Shown piece after piece: positions 40,681 to 52,427 of a stretch of 64,000 bases of DNA. How positions within the stretch are numbered: the first letter of the stretch is position 1; each line of letters begins with the position of its first letter. A program made the position numbers and the translations under genes. Source of the DNA: Acidobacteria bacterium RIFCSPLOWO2_12_FULL_68_19 (lineage in GTDB: Bacteria; Acidobacteriota; Vicinamibacteria; Vicinamibacterales; UBA2999); NCBI GenBank assembly GCA_001767525.1, contig MELF01000024.1, positions 1 through 64,000 on the forward strand, given 5' to 3'. The notes beneath the pieces were generated by a model. The model was not told the DNA's origin. It was given only the letters and a program-made list of their open reading frames with translations, and made no database searches.

Positions 40681-41598
40681 ATGCTTGGGCTCAACTACCA
40701 CCACCTGCTCTATTTCTGGACCGTCGCCCGCGAAGGCGGCGTCTCCCGCGCCGCCGAGAAGCTGCGGCTGTCGCAGCCGGCGGTGAGCGCGCAGATCAAG
40801 GCGCTCGAGAAGGCGCTCGGCGAGCGGCTGTTCCAGCGGCAGGGACGGACCCTGGCGCTCACCGAGGTCGGCCGGCTCGTGGATCGCTATGCAACCGAGA
40901 TCTTCACGACCGCCAACGAGATGCTCGAGACGCTGAAGGGGCGGCCGTCGGGCGGCGCGCTGCGCCTGGCGGTCGGCGTGGCGAACGCGGTGCCGAAGCT
41001 CGTGGTGTACCGGCTGCTGCGGCCGGCCATCGAGGGCGCCGCGCCCGTGCAGATCACCTGCAGCGAGGGCGACCCCGAGCAGCTGCTGGCGCAGTTGGCG
41101 ACGCATGCGCTCGACGTCGTCATCAGCGACACGCCGGCGGCGCCGCGCGTGCGCGTCAAGGTGTTCAATCATCTGCTGGGCGAATCGGGGACGACGTTCT
41201 TTGCCGCGACGGCGCTGGCGCGGCGCCTGCGGCCGCGCTTCCCGCGCTCGCTCGACGGCGCGCTGATGCTGCTGCCGACGGCCAATACGTCGGTCCGGCG
41301 CGCCCTCGAACAATGGCTCGACGGCGAAGGCGTGCGTCCCCGCGTCGCGGGGGAGTTCGAGGACCCGGCGCTGCTGATGGCGTTCGGCGAAGGGAGCCGC
41401 GCCGTCTTCGCCGCGCCGACGGCCATCGAGGGCGAGGTGCTGCGCGGCCACCGGGTGGCCGTCATCGGCCGCACCGCGGCCGTCCGCGAACGGTACTACG
41501 CCATTTCGGTGGAGCGGCGTCTGACGCACGCCGCCGTCGCCGCCATTACGAGCGCGGCGCGGACCGAAGTGTTCGGCGAGCGGAGGGGCTCGCCGTAG
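40681..41598 (+). CDS. LysR-family regulator, NhaR-like
   Basis: The 305-residue protein begins MLGLNYHHLLYFWTVAREG, the NhaR-type start, with the winged helix at residues 5-65 (GGVSRAAEKLRLSQPAVSAQIKALE). An effector-binding domain follows (about 90-300: LRLAVGVANAVPKLV, LDVVISDTP). NhaR regulates Na+/H+ antiport in Enterobacteria; here it is divergent from a cation ATPase, which would be a sensible target. Ligand unknown. Confidence 0.85.
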   Translation: MLGLNYHHLLYFWTVAREGGVSRAAEKLRLSQPAVSAQIKALEKALGERLFQRQGRTLALTEVGRLVDRYATEIFTTANEMLETLKGRPSGGALRLAVGVANAVPKLVVYRLLRPAIEGAAPVQITCSEGDPEQLLAQLATHALDVVISDTPAAPRVRVKVFNHLLGESGTTFFAATALARRLRPRFPRSLDGALMLLPTANTSVRRALEQWLDGEGVRPRVAGEFEDPALLMAFGEGSRAVFAAPTAIEGEVLRGHRVAVIGRTAAVRERYYAISVERRLTHAAVAAITSAARTEVFGERRGSP

Positions 41599-41624
41599 AT
41601 GGGTGGTTCACACTTCTCGCTTCT

Positions 41625-41776
41625 CGCTTCTCGGTTCTCGGTTCGTGTTCAGGTTCCGTTCTCGGTTCAAGTGCCGCGTTCGCGGTGCAGGTGTGGAACA
41701 TCGAACCTGGAACGGCGAACTCAGCACCAAACCCCGAACACGAACCGAGAACTACAGAAGCGTGAACCGAGAAGCG
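41625..41776. repeat. Long imperfect inverted repeat built of CTCGGTTC words
   Basis: Between two convergent gene ends, GTTCTCGGTTCGTGTTC (41634-41650) is repeated in perfect reverse complement at 41736-41752, and CGCTTCTCGGTTC (41625-41637) at 41764-41776. The arms share a stuttering TTCTCGG word. It could act as a bidirectional terminator or be a mobile palindromic repeat. Confidence 0.8.
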
Positions 41777-41792
41777 TGACCGACCATCGTTC

Positions 41793-42968
41793 CTACTGAA
41801 TCCGTCCCCCGACCGGCAGGCCGCTCGGTACGCGCGAGGGCGTCGTCCGGTCGAACGCCGGATCGCTCAGCGCGCCGAGGAACGCGATCAGATCCTCGTC
41901 GTCTTCGTCGACGCCCCGCAGCTGCCGCAGCAGCGGATCGAGCTCCTCGCGGTTCACGTTCGGGTTGCGATCGCTTCGGCGCCGCGAATCGACGTCGTCA
42001 TAGAACTCCAGGACGTCCCCGAGCGTCTCGAAGAGGCCGTTGTGCATGTAGGGGGCGGTGAACGCCAGGTTGCGCAGCGACGCGGTGCGGAACGCGTATC
42101 GCTCTCCGGTCCCGCGCTCCCCGGCACCGGTATCCGACGCGGGGAGCGCCGGGTTGTCGGGGACGCCGAGGACGTGCAGCTTGTAGTCGGAGAACATCGG
42201 CCCGTTGTGGCACCTGACGCAGCCGACGCGCTCGAACCGCCGCATGCCGCGGAGCTGCGAGGCCGTCATCGCCTCGCCCTCGCCCCGCATGTACCGATCG
42301 AACGGGGCGTTGGCCGCCGTGAGCGTCCGCTGGAACGCCGCCAGCGCCTTGCCCAGGGTGGCCGCCGTCACGGCGCGCTCGCCGGGGAAGGCGGCCGCGA
42401 ACAGGCGCCGGTACTCGGCGTTCGCCTCGAGCCGCGCCACCACCGCCTGCACCGCCTGATCCTCGGCGTAGGTCTGGCCGCGCATTTCCTCGAGCGCTTT
42501 GAGCGGCTCGAGCGCCTGCGCTTCGAGGCCGCGCGCGCGGACGTCCCAGAACATCGGCGCGGCCGCGGGGTCGTACTGGCCGGTGACGTCGCTGCCGTTG
42601 AAGGCGACGTTCAGGATCGTCTGGCTATTGCGCTTGACGGGCGAGATCGCGCTGCCGGCGCTGAAACGGCGGCGATGGCCCAGTCCGGCTCCCGTCACGC
42701 CGATAGAGAGATCCCGGTTCTCGGCGTAGCCGAACTGCGGGTGGTGGCACGTCGCGCACGCCACGTCGCGCGGCCCCGAGAGCATCGGATCCCAGAAGAG
42801 GAGCCGGCCCAGCGACACCTTCGCCGGTGTGGTCGGATTGTCGGCGGGCGCCCGGGCCGCCCGGGGCAGCGGCGTGCCGATCTCCTGGCTTCCGGCCTCG
42901 CCGGTGAAGGAGAGCAGCGCGACGCATGTCGCGCCGATCAGCAGTGCACCGGCAATCAATCTCCCCAT
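41793..42968 (-). CDS. Di-heme cytochrome c peroxidase / MauG-family protein
   Basis: The 391-residue exported protein has a signal peptide (IAGALLIGATCVALLSF) and two heme sites, CATCHHPQFGYAENRD and CVRCHNGPMFSD. The order and spacing, with SLGRLLFWDPMLSG upstream and a FRTASLRNLAFTAPYMHNG segment downstream, are those of the bacterial di-heme peroxidase/MauG family. It should reduce peroxides or oxidise a protein partner in the periplasm. Confidence 0.85.
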   Translation of the reverse strand: MGRLIAGALLIGATCVALLSFTGEAGSQEIGTPLPRAARAPADNPTTPAKVSLGRLLFWDPMLSGPRDVACATCHHPQFGYAENRDLSIGVTGAGLGHRRRFSAGSAISPVKRNSQTILNVAFNGSDVTGQYDPAAAPMFWDVRARGLEAQALEPLKALEEMRGQTYAEDQAVQAVVARLEANAEYRRLFAAAFPGERAVTAATLGKALAAFQRTLTAANAPFDRYMRGEGEAMTASQLRGMRRFERVGCVRCHNGPMFSDYKLHVLGVPDNPALPASDTGAGERGTGERYAFRTASLRNLAFTAPYMHNGLFETLGDVLEFYDDVDSRRRSDRNPNVNREELDPLLRQLRGVDEDDEDLIAFLGALSDPAFDRTTPSRVPSGLPVGGRIQ

Positions 42969-43053
42969 GGCTCTTTCGGAAGCCTGACAGCTCTTCGCCT
43001 ATCACACCCTACGACAGCGGTCGCGAAGTGTTGCAGCGAAGGGGTGGCGGAAG

Positions 43054-43710
43054 TCAGAGGTAGCGCTCGAACCACTCGCCCGCGAGGCGCTGGACTTCTT
43101 CCAGCGTCCCTGGCTCCTCGAACAGGTGTGTCGCGCCCGGCACGATCCGGAGTTCGACGTGGGCCGCCCGCATCTGCCGCTCGGCGGCCTCATTCAGCTC
43201 GATGACCGGCTCATCGTGGCCGCCGACGATGAGCAGCGTCGGCGCGGTGACGCGCGGCAGTGCCGCCCCGGCCAGGTCGGGACGACCCCCGCGGGATACC
43301 ACGGCGCGGACGGCCGACGGACGCGCGGCCGCTGCGACGAGCGCCGCGGCCGCGCCGGTGCTGGCACCGAAACAGCCTATTGACAGCGGACGCAGGTCAT
43401 CGCGCGCGTCCGCCCAGTCGACGGCGACGACCACACGCCTGGCGAGCCGGTCGATATCGAACCGGTATTCGCGGGTGTGCACGTCGGCCGCTTCCTCGTC
43501 CCGCGTCAGCAGGTCGAGGAGCAGCGTGCCGAGCCGCCGCCGATGGAGCGCGGCGGCGACGGCGCGGTTCCGCGAGCTGAATCGGCTGCTGCCGCTCCCG
43601 TGCGCGAAGACCACGAGCCCGCCAGCCCGCTCCGGCACGTACAGGTCAGCCTCGACTCGACGGTCCGCTTCGACCGGTATGACGACGGATTCCGTGATAG
43701 CGGTCGCCAT
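43054..43710 (-). CDS. Alpha/beta hydrolase, dienelactone-hydrolase-like
   Basis: The 218-residue protein has the fold's landmarks: oxyanion strand LVVFAHGSGSSR, nucleophile elbow GCFGASTGAAAAL (Ser), acid strand LLIVGGHDEPV (Asp) and late His in VPGATHLF. It has no signal peptide. Family members act on small esters or lactones; the substrate is not evident. Confidence 0.8.
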   Translation of the reverse strand: MATAITESVVIPVEADRRVEADLYVPERAGGLVVFAHGSGSSRFSSRNRAVAAALHRRRLGTLLLDLLTRDEEAADVHTREYRFDIDRLARRVVVAVDWADARDDLRPLSIGCFGASTGAAAALVAAAARPSAVRAVVSRGGRPDLAGAALPRVTAPTLLIVGGHDEPVIELNEAAERQMRAAHVELRIVPGATHLFEEPGTLEEVQRLAGEWFERYL

Positions 43711-43770
43711 CGACCTGCGCTGCCTTCATGATGTGGCAACCGGGGTGCCAACCGCTAGGATGAACCTCTG

Positions 43771-44763
43771 ATGCTCAGAACCGTCCTGCTGCTCCTTGGC
43801 TTCGCGGTGCTGGCGATCCTGTCGTGGCGGCTGGGACCGGCCGACATCGCCATGCTCGTCGGCCGGGTCGGCTGGTTCTTCGTTCCCGCGCTCGCCCTCT
43901 ACGCCGGCCATCAGGCGCTGCGGGCGCTGGCGCTCCACGCGTGCGTGCTCCGGCGCGGCCTGCTCGGCTACGGCGATGCGCTGGCGATCCGGTTGTCGGG
44001 AGAGGCGATTCAATCGCTCCCCTTCACCGGGCCCGTGCTCGCCGAGCCGACACGGGCGTGGCTCCTCACGCGGCGCGGGTTGACGCTGCAGGAGGGTTTT
44101 GCGGCCGCGCTGACCGAATACCTGATTAGCGCGTTCGTGACGGCCGCCCTGTCCGTCGCGGGCCTGCTGTATATCGTCGGGCGGTACGCACTGCCACCGA
44201 TTGTCGCGAGCATCACGGGCGTCGTCGTCGGGCTGTTCGCGCTGTTCCTGGTGGCGTCAGGGGTGGCGATCGCACGGCGGTTCTACCTGATCGGCACCTT
44301 CATTGGCGGCATGGCCGGCATGGGGCTGCTCCGCGGCCGCCTGCGACCCGACCTCGGCTGGATCAACCGGATGGAGGATCTGCTGCTCGCGATCCTCCGC
44401 GACCGCCCCGGCCGTTTCGCGGCGGTCGCGCTCGTCGAGCTTGCGGCACAGGTCCCGCTCGTCCTCGAATTGTTCGTCCTCCTGCACGCGCTCGACCTTG
44501 GCGCGCAACCGGCCGCGGCGCTCCTGATCGAGGCCTCGGCCAAAGCGATCGGCATCGTCTTCATGGTCGTTCCCCAGCAAATGGGGGTGGCCGAAGGGAG
44601 CTACGCGCTCATCTTCGACGTGCTGCTGCTGCCGGCGGCCTCCGGCTTTGCCGTAGCGCTGCTCCGGCGCATCAGGGCTCTGCTGGTGACCGGCGCCGGC
44701 CTCGCGATGCTGGCGCGCCTGACGAAAAGTGAGGCTCCTGTAGCCAAGGCCGGGATCGAGTAG
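43771..44763 (+). CDS. Flippase-like / lysylphosphatidylglycerol synthetase TM family protein
   Basis: The 330-residue membrane protein has about eight helices and the UPF0104/LPG-synthase TM landmarks: GEAIQSLPFTGPVLAEPTRAWLL and the late VPQQMGVAEGSYALIF. Such proteins move lipids or lipid-linked sugars across the membrane. No catalytic LPG-synthase domain is fused. It lies 57 bp upstream of the SUF regulator but has its own reading frame and spacing. Confidence 0.7.
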   Translation: MLRTVLLLLGFAVLAILSWRLGPADIAMLVGRVGWFFVPALALYAGHQALRALALHACVLRRGLLGYGDALAIRLSGEAIQSLPFTGPVLAEPTRAWLLTRRGLTLQEGFAAALTEYLISAFVTAALSVAGLLYIVGRYALPPIVASITGVVVGLFALFLVASGVAIARRFYLIGTFIGGMAGMGLLRGRLRPDLGWINRMEDLLLAILRDRPGRFAAVALVELAAQVPLVLELFVLLHALDLGAQPAAALLIEASAKAIGIVFMVVPQQMGVAEGSYALIFDVLLLPAASGFAVALLRRIRALLVTGAGLAMLARLTKSEAPVAKAGIE

Positions 44764-44779
44764 CGCAACGGTCGGGATT

Positions 44780-44819
44780 CCGCTAATATAGGACTAATCA
44801 GGTCGGAGTTGGGACCTCC
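44780..44819 (+). promoter_or_regulatory. Promoter/operator region of the SUF operon
   Basis: TAATAT (44784-44789) is a good -10 hexamer. It overlaps an ATAGGACTAATCAGGTCGG segment resembling the spaced ATA, GACT and GGTCGG elements seen at Rrf2/IscR-type sites. Autorepression by the first gene product is likely. Confidence 0.5.
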
Positions 44820-45287
44820 ATGCTAAGGCTCTCGAAGAAGACGGATTACGGTCTGCTGGCGCTGCAGTATCTGGCGACCGACGCGCCGGCGGGCGGCGCG
44901 AGCGCCCGGGCGATAGCGGAGCGGTACGGCATTCCGGCCGAGCTGCTCGCAAAGGTGCTCCAGCACCTGGCGCGGCTCGGGTTCGTCGCCGCGCAGAAGG
45001 GCGTCCACGGCGGCTATCACCTGGCGCGCCCCGCGCGGACGATCTCGCTGGCCGAGATCGTCGAGGCGATCGATGGCCCGCTGGCCATCACCGCCTGCGG
45101 GCGGCACGAGGAGCCGTGCGAGCAGTTCGGGGCGTGCACCGTCCGCGATCCGCTGGCGCGAATAAAGGATCGGATCACCTCGGTGCTGCAGACGATGACG
45201 CTCGCCGAGCTGACCGACGAGGAACAGACGATTCCGATCGTGGTGAGGGGACGAGGCGAGGCGGACGCCCGCCTCGAGGCGCGATGA
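44820..45287 (+). CDS. Rrf2-family Fe-S-responsive regulator of the SUF operon
   Basis: The 155-residue protein has an Rrf2 winged helix (LSKKTDYGLLALQYLA; GIPAELLAKVLQHLARLGFV) and the three-Cys cluster motif CGRHEEPCEQFGACTV expected to hold an Fe-S cluster, as in IscR and SufR. It is the first gene of the SUF operon and its stop overlaps the sufA-like start (ATGA). It should sense Fe-S status and repress or activate the operon. Confidence 0.85.
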   Translation: MLRLSKKTDYGLLALQYLATDAPAGGASARAIAERYGIPAELLAKVLQHLARLGFVAAQKGVHGGYHLARPARTISLAEIVEAIDGPLAITACGRHEEPCEQFGACTVRDPLARIKDRITSVLQTMTLAELTDEEQTIPIVVRGRGEADARLEAR

Positions 45288-45610
45288 TCGAGATCACCGA
45301 GAACGCCGCCAAGCACATCCGCCGGATGCTGGCCAAGCGCCAGCAGGGCGAGACCGGACTGCGCGTCGGCATCAAGGCCGGCGGCTGTTCGGGCTACGAG
45401 TACACGTTTCGGTGGGAAGCGGTGCCGAAGCCGAACGACGCCGTGTTCGAGTCACCTGACGGCGCGAAGGTCTACGTCGACCCCAGGAGCCTCCGGCTGC
45501 TCGACGGCACGGTGCTCGACTACGACACGAGCCTGTTGAGCAAGGGATTTCTGCTGAACAATCCGAACGCCAAGGGCACCTGCGGGTGCGGCGTGTCCTT
45601 CAGCGCGTAG
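45284..45610 (+). CDS. A-type Fe-S carrier (SufA/IscA/HesB-like)
   Basis: The 108-residue protein begins MIEITENAAKHIRRML and has the three conserved cysteines of A-type carriers: GGCSGYEY and the C-terminal GTCGCGVSF. It receives clusters from SufBCD and delivers them to targets. ATG 45284 overlaps the regulator stop and the gene lies upstream of sufB. Confidence 0.85.
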   Translation: MIEITENAAKHIRRMLAKRQQGETGLRVGIKAGGCSGYEYTFRWEAVPKPNDAVFESPDGAKVYVDPRSLRLLDGTVLDYDTSLLSKGFLLNNPNAKGTCGCGVSFSA

Positions 45611-45619
45611 GTACACCAC

Positions 45620-47831
<2,212 letters not shown>

Positions 47832-47835
<4 letters not shown>

Positions 47836-49160
47836 CGCTGCCGCTGGATCACTACAGGACCGAATACGCCCGCGCCCGCGCCGGGCGGCCGCGCGGGGAG
47901 GGGGAGGCGCTCGCACGCACCCGCGACGAGGCGCTCGGCAGGTTCCTCGATCGCGGCTTTCCGACGACCCGTCAGGAGGAGTGGCGGTTCACGAGCGTCG
48001 CGCCGATCGCCGAGCAGGCGTTCGCCCTCGCCAGGCCGCCGGCCGGCGCCGGTCCGGCCGACGTCGATCGGCTGCGGTTCCACGTCGTCTGCGCGGCGGA
48101 GCTCGTGTTCGTCGATGGTCACTATGTGCCGGCGCTCTCCACGCGGGGCGCTCTGCGCGGCTCGGCTCGCGCCGGCAGCCTGGCGGCGGCCGTCTCCGGC
48201 CACGCGCCGAACATCGACCCGCATCTGGCGCGGGTGGCCCGCGACGGGTCGGCGTTCGTGGCGCTGAACACCGCGTTCTTCGCCGACGGCGCCTATATCG
48301 ACGTGCCCTGCGGGACCGCGCTCGAGCACCCCATTCACGTGCTGTTCGTGTCGACCGGACAGGGCGGCGACACGCCGGTCGTGTCGCATCCCCGGGTGCT
48401 CGCCGTGCTGGGCGACAACAGCCAGGCCTCGATCGTGGAGACCTACGCGGGACCGGACAGCGCCCGGTACTTCACCAACGTCGTCACCGAGATCGTGCTG
48501 GGCGAGCACGCCGTGCTCGATCACTACAAGGTGCAGCGCGAGAGCACCGCGGCGTACCACGTCGGGTCGATCCATCTGAGGGCCGCGCGCAGCGCCACCT
48601 GCTCGTCGCACTCGGTCAGCCTCGGCGGCGCCATCGTCCGCAACGACGTCGTCGCCGTCCTCGGCGGCGAGGGCGGGGAGTGCACGCTCAACGGCCTGTA
48701 CCTCGCCGACGGGCAGCGGCTCGTCGACAACCACACGACGATCGATCACGCGATGCCGCACTGCGGCAGCCGCGAGATGTACCGGGGGATCCTGGCGGAT
48801 CGCGCCCGCGGCGTCTTCAACGGCAAGATCATCGTCAGGCCCGACGCGCAGAAGACCGACGCGAAGCAGACCAACCGCGCGCTCCTGCTGTCGGAGGACG
48901 CGCAGATCAATACGAAGCCTGAGCTCGAGATCTTCGCCAACGACGTCAAGTGCACGCACGGCGCCGCGGTGGGGCAGCTCGACGAGGACGCGGTCTTCTA
49001 CCTGCGCTCGCGCGGATTCGGGCTCACCGACGCGCGGCGCATGCTGATTCACGCGTTCCTCGGCGACGTGCTCCACCGGATGCCGCTCGCCGTCATCCGG
49101 ACCTCCGTCGAGCACGTCCTCGAGCGGCAGCTCGCGCGCGCGCTCGGCGCGGCCGCGTAG
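47832..49160 (+). CDS. sufD: SufD, Fe-S scaffold subunit
   Basis: The 442-residue protein has the SufD/SufB core: QEEWRFTSVAPI near the N-terminus, the HCGSREMYRGILADRARGVFNGK hairpin seen in short form, QTNRALLLSEDAQINTKPEL, and the late GAAVGQLDEDAVFYLRSRG. It pairs with SufB and SufC in the assembly complex. ATG 47832 overlaps the sufC stop. Confidence 0.95.
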
Positions 49161-49165
49161 GGCGT

Positions 49166-50413
49166 ATGGCATCTGTCGTGTCGACCCGTCGCGACGCCCT
49201 GGACGTGGCGGCCGTGCGCCGGGACTTCCCGATCCTGCGGCAGCGCGTTCACGGAAGGCCGCTCATCTATCTCGACAACGCCGCGACGACGCAGAAGCCG
49301 AGGGTGATGCTCGAGGCGCTCCAGCGGTACTACTCGGAGGAGAACGCCAACGTTCACCGCGGCGTCCATTCGCTGAGCGGGCGCGCCACCGACGCCTACG
49401 ACGCGGCGCGCGAGACGATCCGCCGGTTCCTCAACGCCGCCGACTCGCGGGAGATCGTCTTCGTGCGCGGCACGACCGAGGGGATCAACCTCGTCGCGCA
49501 GACCTACGGCCGCGCCCGCATCGGCGCCGGCGACGAGATCGTCCTCAGCGAGATGGAGCACCACTCGAACATCGTGCCGTGGCAGATCCTGTGCGAGGAA
49601 AAGGGCGCGCGCCTGCGAGTCGTGCCGATGACCGACGCCGGCGAGCTGCGGCTCGACGAGTACGAGTCTCTGCTGAACGAGTGCACGCGGATGGTCGCCG
49701 TGGCGCACGTCTCGAACGTGCTCGGCACGGTGAACCCGGTAGCCGAGATCGCTCGGCTCGCCGTGGCGCGCGGCATTCCGGTGCTCGTCGACGGCGCGCA
49801 GGCGGTCGCCCACATGCCGGTCGACGTGCAGGCGCTCGGGTGCGACTTCTACGCGTTTTCCGGACACAAGGTGCTCGGGCCGACGGGCATCGGCGTCCTG
49901 TACGGCCGCCGGGCGCTCCTCGAGGCGATGCCGGTGTACCAGGGAGGGGGCGGCCAGATTGCGTCGGTGACCTTCGACCGCACGACCTACGCCGCGCTTC
50001 CGTACAAGTACGAGGCGGGGACGCCGAACATTGCCGGCGTGATCGGCCTGGCCGCGGCGCTCGACTACGTGACGGCGGTCGGGCTCGATCGAATCGCCGC
50101 ATACGAGCGGGACCTGTCGACCTATGCGGCCTCGGCGCTCTCGGGCGTGCCTGGGCTGCGGCTGACCGGGACCGCGCGCGAGCGGGCGGCGGTGCTCTCG
50201 TTCGTGCTCGGCGACGTGCACCCGCACGACATCGGCACGATTCTCGACCGCGAGGGCGTGGCGATCCGCGCCGGCCATCACTGCTGCCAGCCGCTGATGC
50301 GGCGGCTCGGAGTGCCGGCGACGGCGCGCGCCTCGCTCGCGCTCTACAACACGCGCGAGGAGGTCGACGCGCTCGTGGCGGCGCTCGAGCGCGTCCGGGA
50401 GGTGTTCGAGTGA
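49166..50413 (+). CDS. sufS: SufS cysteine desulfurase
   Basis: The 415-residue PLP enzyme begins after ATG 49166 (five bases after the sufD stop). Landmarks are FPILRQRVHGRPLIYLDNAA, HHSNIVPWQ, the PLP-lysine motif FSGHKVLGPTG and the C-terminal IRAGHHCCQPLM loop with the catalytic Cys. It supplies persulfide sulfur from L-cysteine to the SUF scaffold, here probably through SufU. Confidence 0.95.
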   Translation: MASVVSTRRDALDVAAVRRDFPILRQRVHGRPLIYLDNAATTQKPRVMLEALQRYYSEENANVHRGVHSLSGRATDAYDAARETIRRFLNAADSREIVFVRGTTEGINLVAQTYGRARIGAGDEIVLSEMEHHSNIVPWQILCEEKGARLRVVPMTDAGELRLDEYESLLNECTRMVAVAHVSNVLGTVNPVAEIARLAVARGIPVLVDGAQAVAHMPVDVQALGCDFYAFSGHKVLGPTGIGVLYGRRALLEAMPVYQGGGGQIASVTFDRTTYAALPYKYEAGTPNIAGVIGLAAALDYVTAVGLDRIAAYERDLSTYAASALSGVPGLRLTGTARERAAVLSFVLGDVHPHDIGTILDREGVAIRAGHHCCQPLMRRLGVPATARASLALYNTREEVDALVAALERVREVFE

Positions 50414-50856
50414 CGCCGGAGCTCGACGACCTCTATCAGGAGGTCATCCTCGATCACAACCGGCGGCCGAGGAACTTCCGCGCGCTCGGCGGTGGGCGCC
50501 GGGCCGAGGGATTCAACCCGCTCTGCGGGGACCGGATTACCGTGTTCCTGACGGTCGACAACGGCGTGATCGCCGACGTGGCGTTCCAAGGGTCGGGCTG
50601 CGCCATCTCCAAGGCGTCGGCGTCGCTCATGACCGAGAGCGTCAAGGGGAGGACGGTCGACGAGGCGCAGGCGCTCTTCGAGCGCTTCCAGCAGATGATT
50701 ACCGCGCCCGCCGACGCGGCGGTCGAGAGCCTCGGCAAGCTGACCGTGCTCGCAGGCGTCCGGCAGTTCCCGGTCCGCGTGAAATGCGCGAGCCTGGCGT
50801 GGCACACGCTGCGGGCGGCCTTCGATGCCCGCGACGAGGTGGTGTCCACGGAATGA
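50410..50856 (+). CDS. sufU: SufU-type sulfur acceptor/scaffold
   Basis: The 148-residue protein starts at GTG 50410 overlapping the sufS stop. It has LYQEVILDHNRRPRNF, the first Cys in FNPLCGDR, and GSGCAISKASASLM, with the later Cys in VRVKCASLAW. The 18-residue SufU-specific insert, with the GxRxxPVR-type stretch (GVRQFPVRVKC), is present, so it is SufU rather than IscU. It accepts sulfur from SufS in a Zn-dependent manner. Confidence 0.9.
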   Translation: MTPELDDLYQEVILDHNRRPRNFRALGGGRRAEGFNPLCGDRITVFLTVDNGVIADVAFQGSGCAISKASASLMTESVKGRTVDEAQALFERFQQMITAPADAAVESLGKLTVLAGVRQFPVRVKCASLAWHTLRAAFDARDEVVSTE

Positions 50857-51254
50857 ACGACATGCCGATGATTCCGTCGTCCGGGACGCCGTCGCCTGTG
50901 CAGGGCGGGACGCTCCAGACCGATAGGATGGCGAGGGATCCCGAGCGGAGCGCGGCGCTCGCGCCGGAGATCGTGAAAGCGCTGTCGACGGTCTACGATC
51001 CGGAGATTCCGATCAATATCTACGACCTCGGGCTGATCTACGATATTCTCGTGGACGGCTCGAACGCGGTCGGCATCAAGATGACGCTGACCGCTCCGGC
51101 GTGTCCGGCGGCGCAGATCCTGCCGGAGCAGGTGCGCGCGGCGGCCGCCTCGGTCCCCGGCGTGTCCGGCGTGGTCGTCGACGTCGTGTGGGATCCGCCG
51201 TGGGGCCGCGACCGGTTGTCGGACGCGGCACGGCTGCAGCTTGGATTGCTCTGA
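50853..51254 (+). CDS. sufT: SufT-like DUF59/MIP18 protein
   Basis: The 133-residue protein has the DUF59 core: VYDPEIPINIYDLGLIYDI, MTLTAPACPAAQILPEQV and VVVDVVWDPPWGRDRLSDAA. SufT acts in Fe-S protein maturation and commonly ends SUF operons of this kind. ATG 50853 overlaps the sufU stop (ATGA), completing an unbroken eight-gene operon. Confidence 0.9.
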   Translation: MNDMPMIPSSGTPSPVQGGTLQTDRMARDPERSAALAPEIVKALSTVYDPEIPINIYDLGLIYDILVDGSNAVGIKMTLTAPACPAAQILPEQVRAAAASVPGVSGVVVDVVWDPPWGRDRLSDAARLQLGLL

Positions 51255-51265
51255 GGCGGTCTTGG

Positions 51266-51345
51266 GATCACGGAACACAGAGGCATCGAGGCACCGAGAA
51301 CATTGTTTTCATCTCGGTGTCTCAGTGTCTCGGTGTGCCGTGATC
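51266..51345. repeat. Imperfect inverted repeat of CACCGAG words after the SUF operon
   Basis: GATCACGG at the left end pairs with CCGTGATC at the right. The interior GGCACCGAGA pairs with TCTCGGTGTC around an ACATTGTTTTCA loop. It is an 80-bp near-palindrome and could serve as the operon's terminator. Confidence 0.75.
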
Positions 51346-51362
51346 TGAGTAGGCGCAACGCG

Positions 51363-52427
51363 ATGCGACATTCTTCGATCGTCCTCCTTCTCCTCGTCTC
51401 GATCGCGTGCGGCCCGCATCCGACCGCGCCGAGCGCCATGCTCGGCGCCACGGCGCCAGGCGGGGCGATCGCCCTCGAGACGGCGTCACCGCTCGAGGTG
51501 CGATCGGTGACCGGCCGCGTGACCAACGTGCTGTCAGGGGCGGCCGTCGCCGGCGTGACGGTCCGAATCGCGGACATCGGCGACATCGCCGCCGACGCCA
51601 GCGGCAGCTTCGCGCTCGACTCGGAGGCGCCCGACGGGACCTACCGGCTCACGGCCTCCGGCGCCGGCGTCGTCGACCGGCAGGCGTCGCTCGTGTTTCC
51701 GGGACAGGCCGCCGTGCTGCCGCTGATTCCCTCCACGTTCAACATGCAGGCGTTCGATGATCTCGCGCGCAGCTTCGGCGAGCCGGGGGTGCTGAAGCGC
51801 TGGGTCGATGCGCCAGGACTCATCGTCGAAACCGCCTTGCTCGATCGTGAGGCGAGTCTCGACGCGGCGGGCGCTCCGCTGGAGAGTGTCGTCGCGTCGG
51901 GCGAACAGATGAGCGACGCGGCCATCAACGAGGTCGTCGGCCAGCTGACCCGCGCGCTGCCGCTCCTGACCGGCGGCCGGTTTGCCGGGTTCAGCAGCGT
52001 GAACCTGCAGACCACCGCCGCCGGCGCGCCCGTGCCGTTCGACACCGGCTCGAACGCCATCGTCGTGGCGCGCTATCCAGGGACCGCGACTTGCAGGGGC
52101 TTCACGTCCATTGTCTATACCGGCGACTACGCGGTGGTTGCCGCGCGCCTGCTGCTGCAGGTCTGCACCGGTTCGCTGGCTGGCGCCGTTGCGGCGCACG
52201 AACTCGGCCACGCGCTGGGCTACGGCCACGTGGCGGGCGCGGCGTCGGTGATGGCAGCCACCGTGACGGTCGACGTCACCGAGTTCGACCGCCAGGCGGG
52301 CACGATCGCCCACCAGCGCGCTCCAGGCAACCGCGCGCCCGACGTCGATCCCGAGACGGCCACGGTCAATCAGCCGCTCCGGTTCCGGGCGGCCGGACCG
52401 CTCAGGGTCGTCCCGCTGACTCCGTAA
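51363..52427 (+). CDS. Lipoprotein with CarboxypepD-like domain and HExxH metalloprotease motif
   Basis: The 354-residue product has a lipobox signal (VLLLLVSIAC). An N-terminal carboxypeptidase-regulatory-like strand set follows (about residues 45-115: VTGRVTNVLSGAAVAGVTVRI). The C-terminal domain contains AAHELGHALGYGHV, the extended zinc-metalloprotease motif HExxHxxGxxH. The zinc ligands and catalytic Glu are all present, so an active extracytoplasmic metalloprotease is plausible. Its 3' end overlaps the convergent nicotinamidase gene by about 26 bp. Confidence 0.75.
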   Translation: MRHSSIVLLLLVSIACGPHPTAPSAMLGATAPGGAIALETASPLEVRSVTGRVTNVLSGAAVAGVTVRIADIGDIAADASGSFALDSEAPDGTYRLTASGAGVVDRQASLVFPGQAAVLPLIPSTFNMQAFDDLARSFGEPGVLKRWVDAPGLIVETALLDREASLDAAGAPLESVVASGEQMSDAAINEVVGQLTRALPLLTGGRFAGFSSVNLQTTAAGAPVPFDTGSNAIVVARYPGTATCRGFTSIVYTGDYAVVAARLLLQVCTGSLAGAVAAHELGHALGYGHVAGAASVMAATVTVDVTEFDRQAGTIAHQRAPGNRAPDVDPETATVNQPLRFRAAGPLRVVPLTP

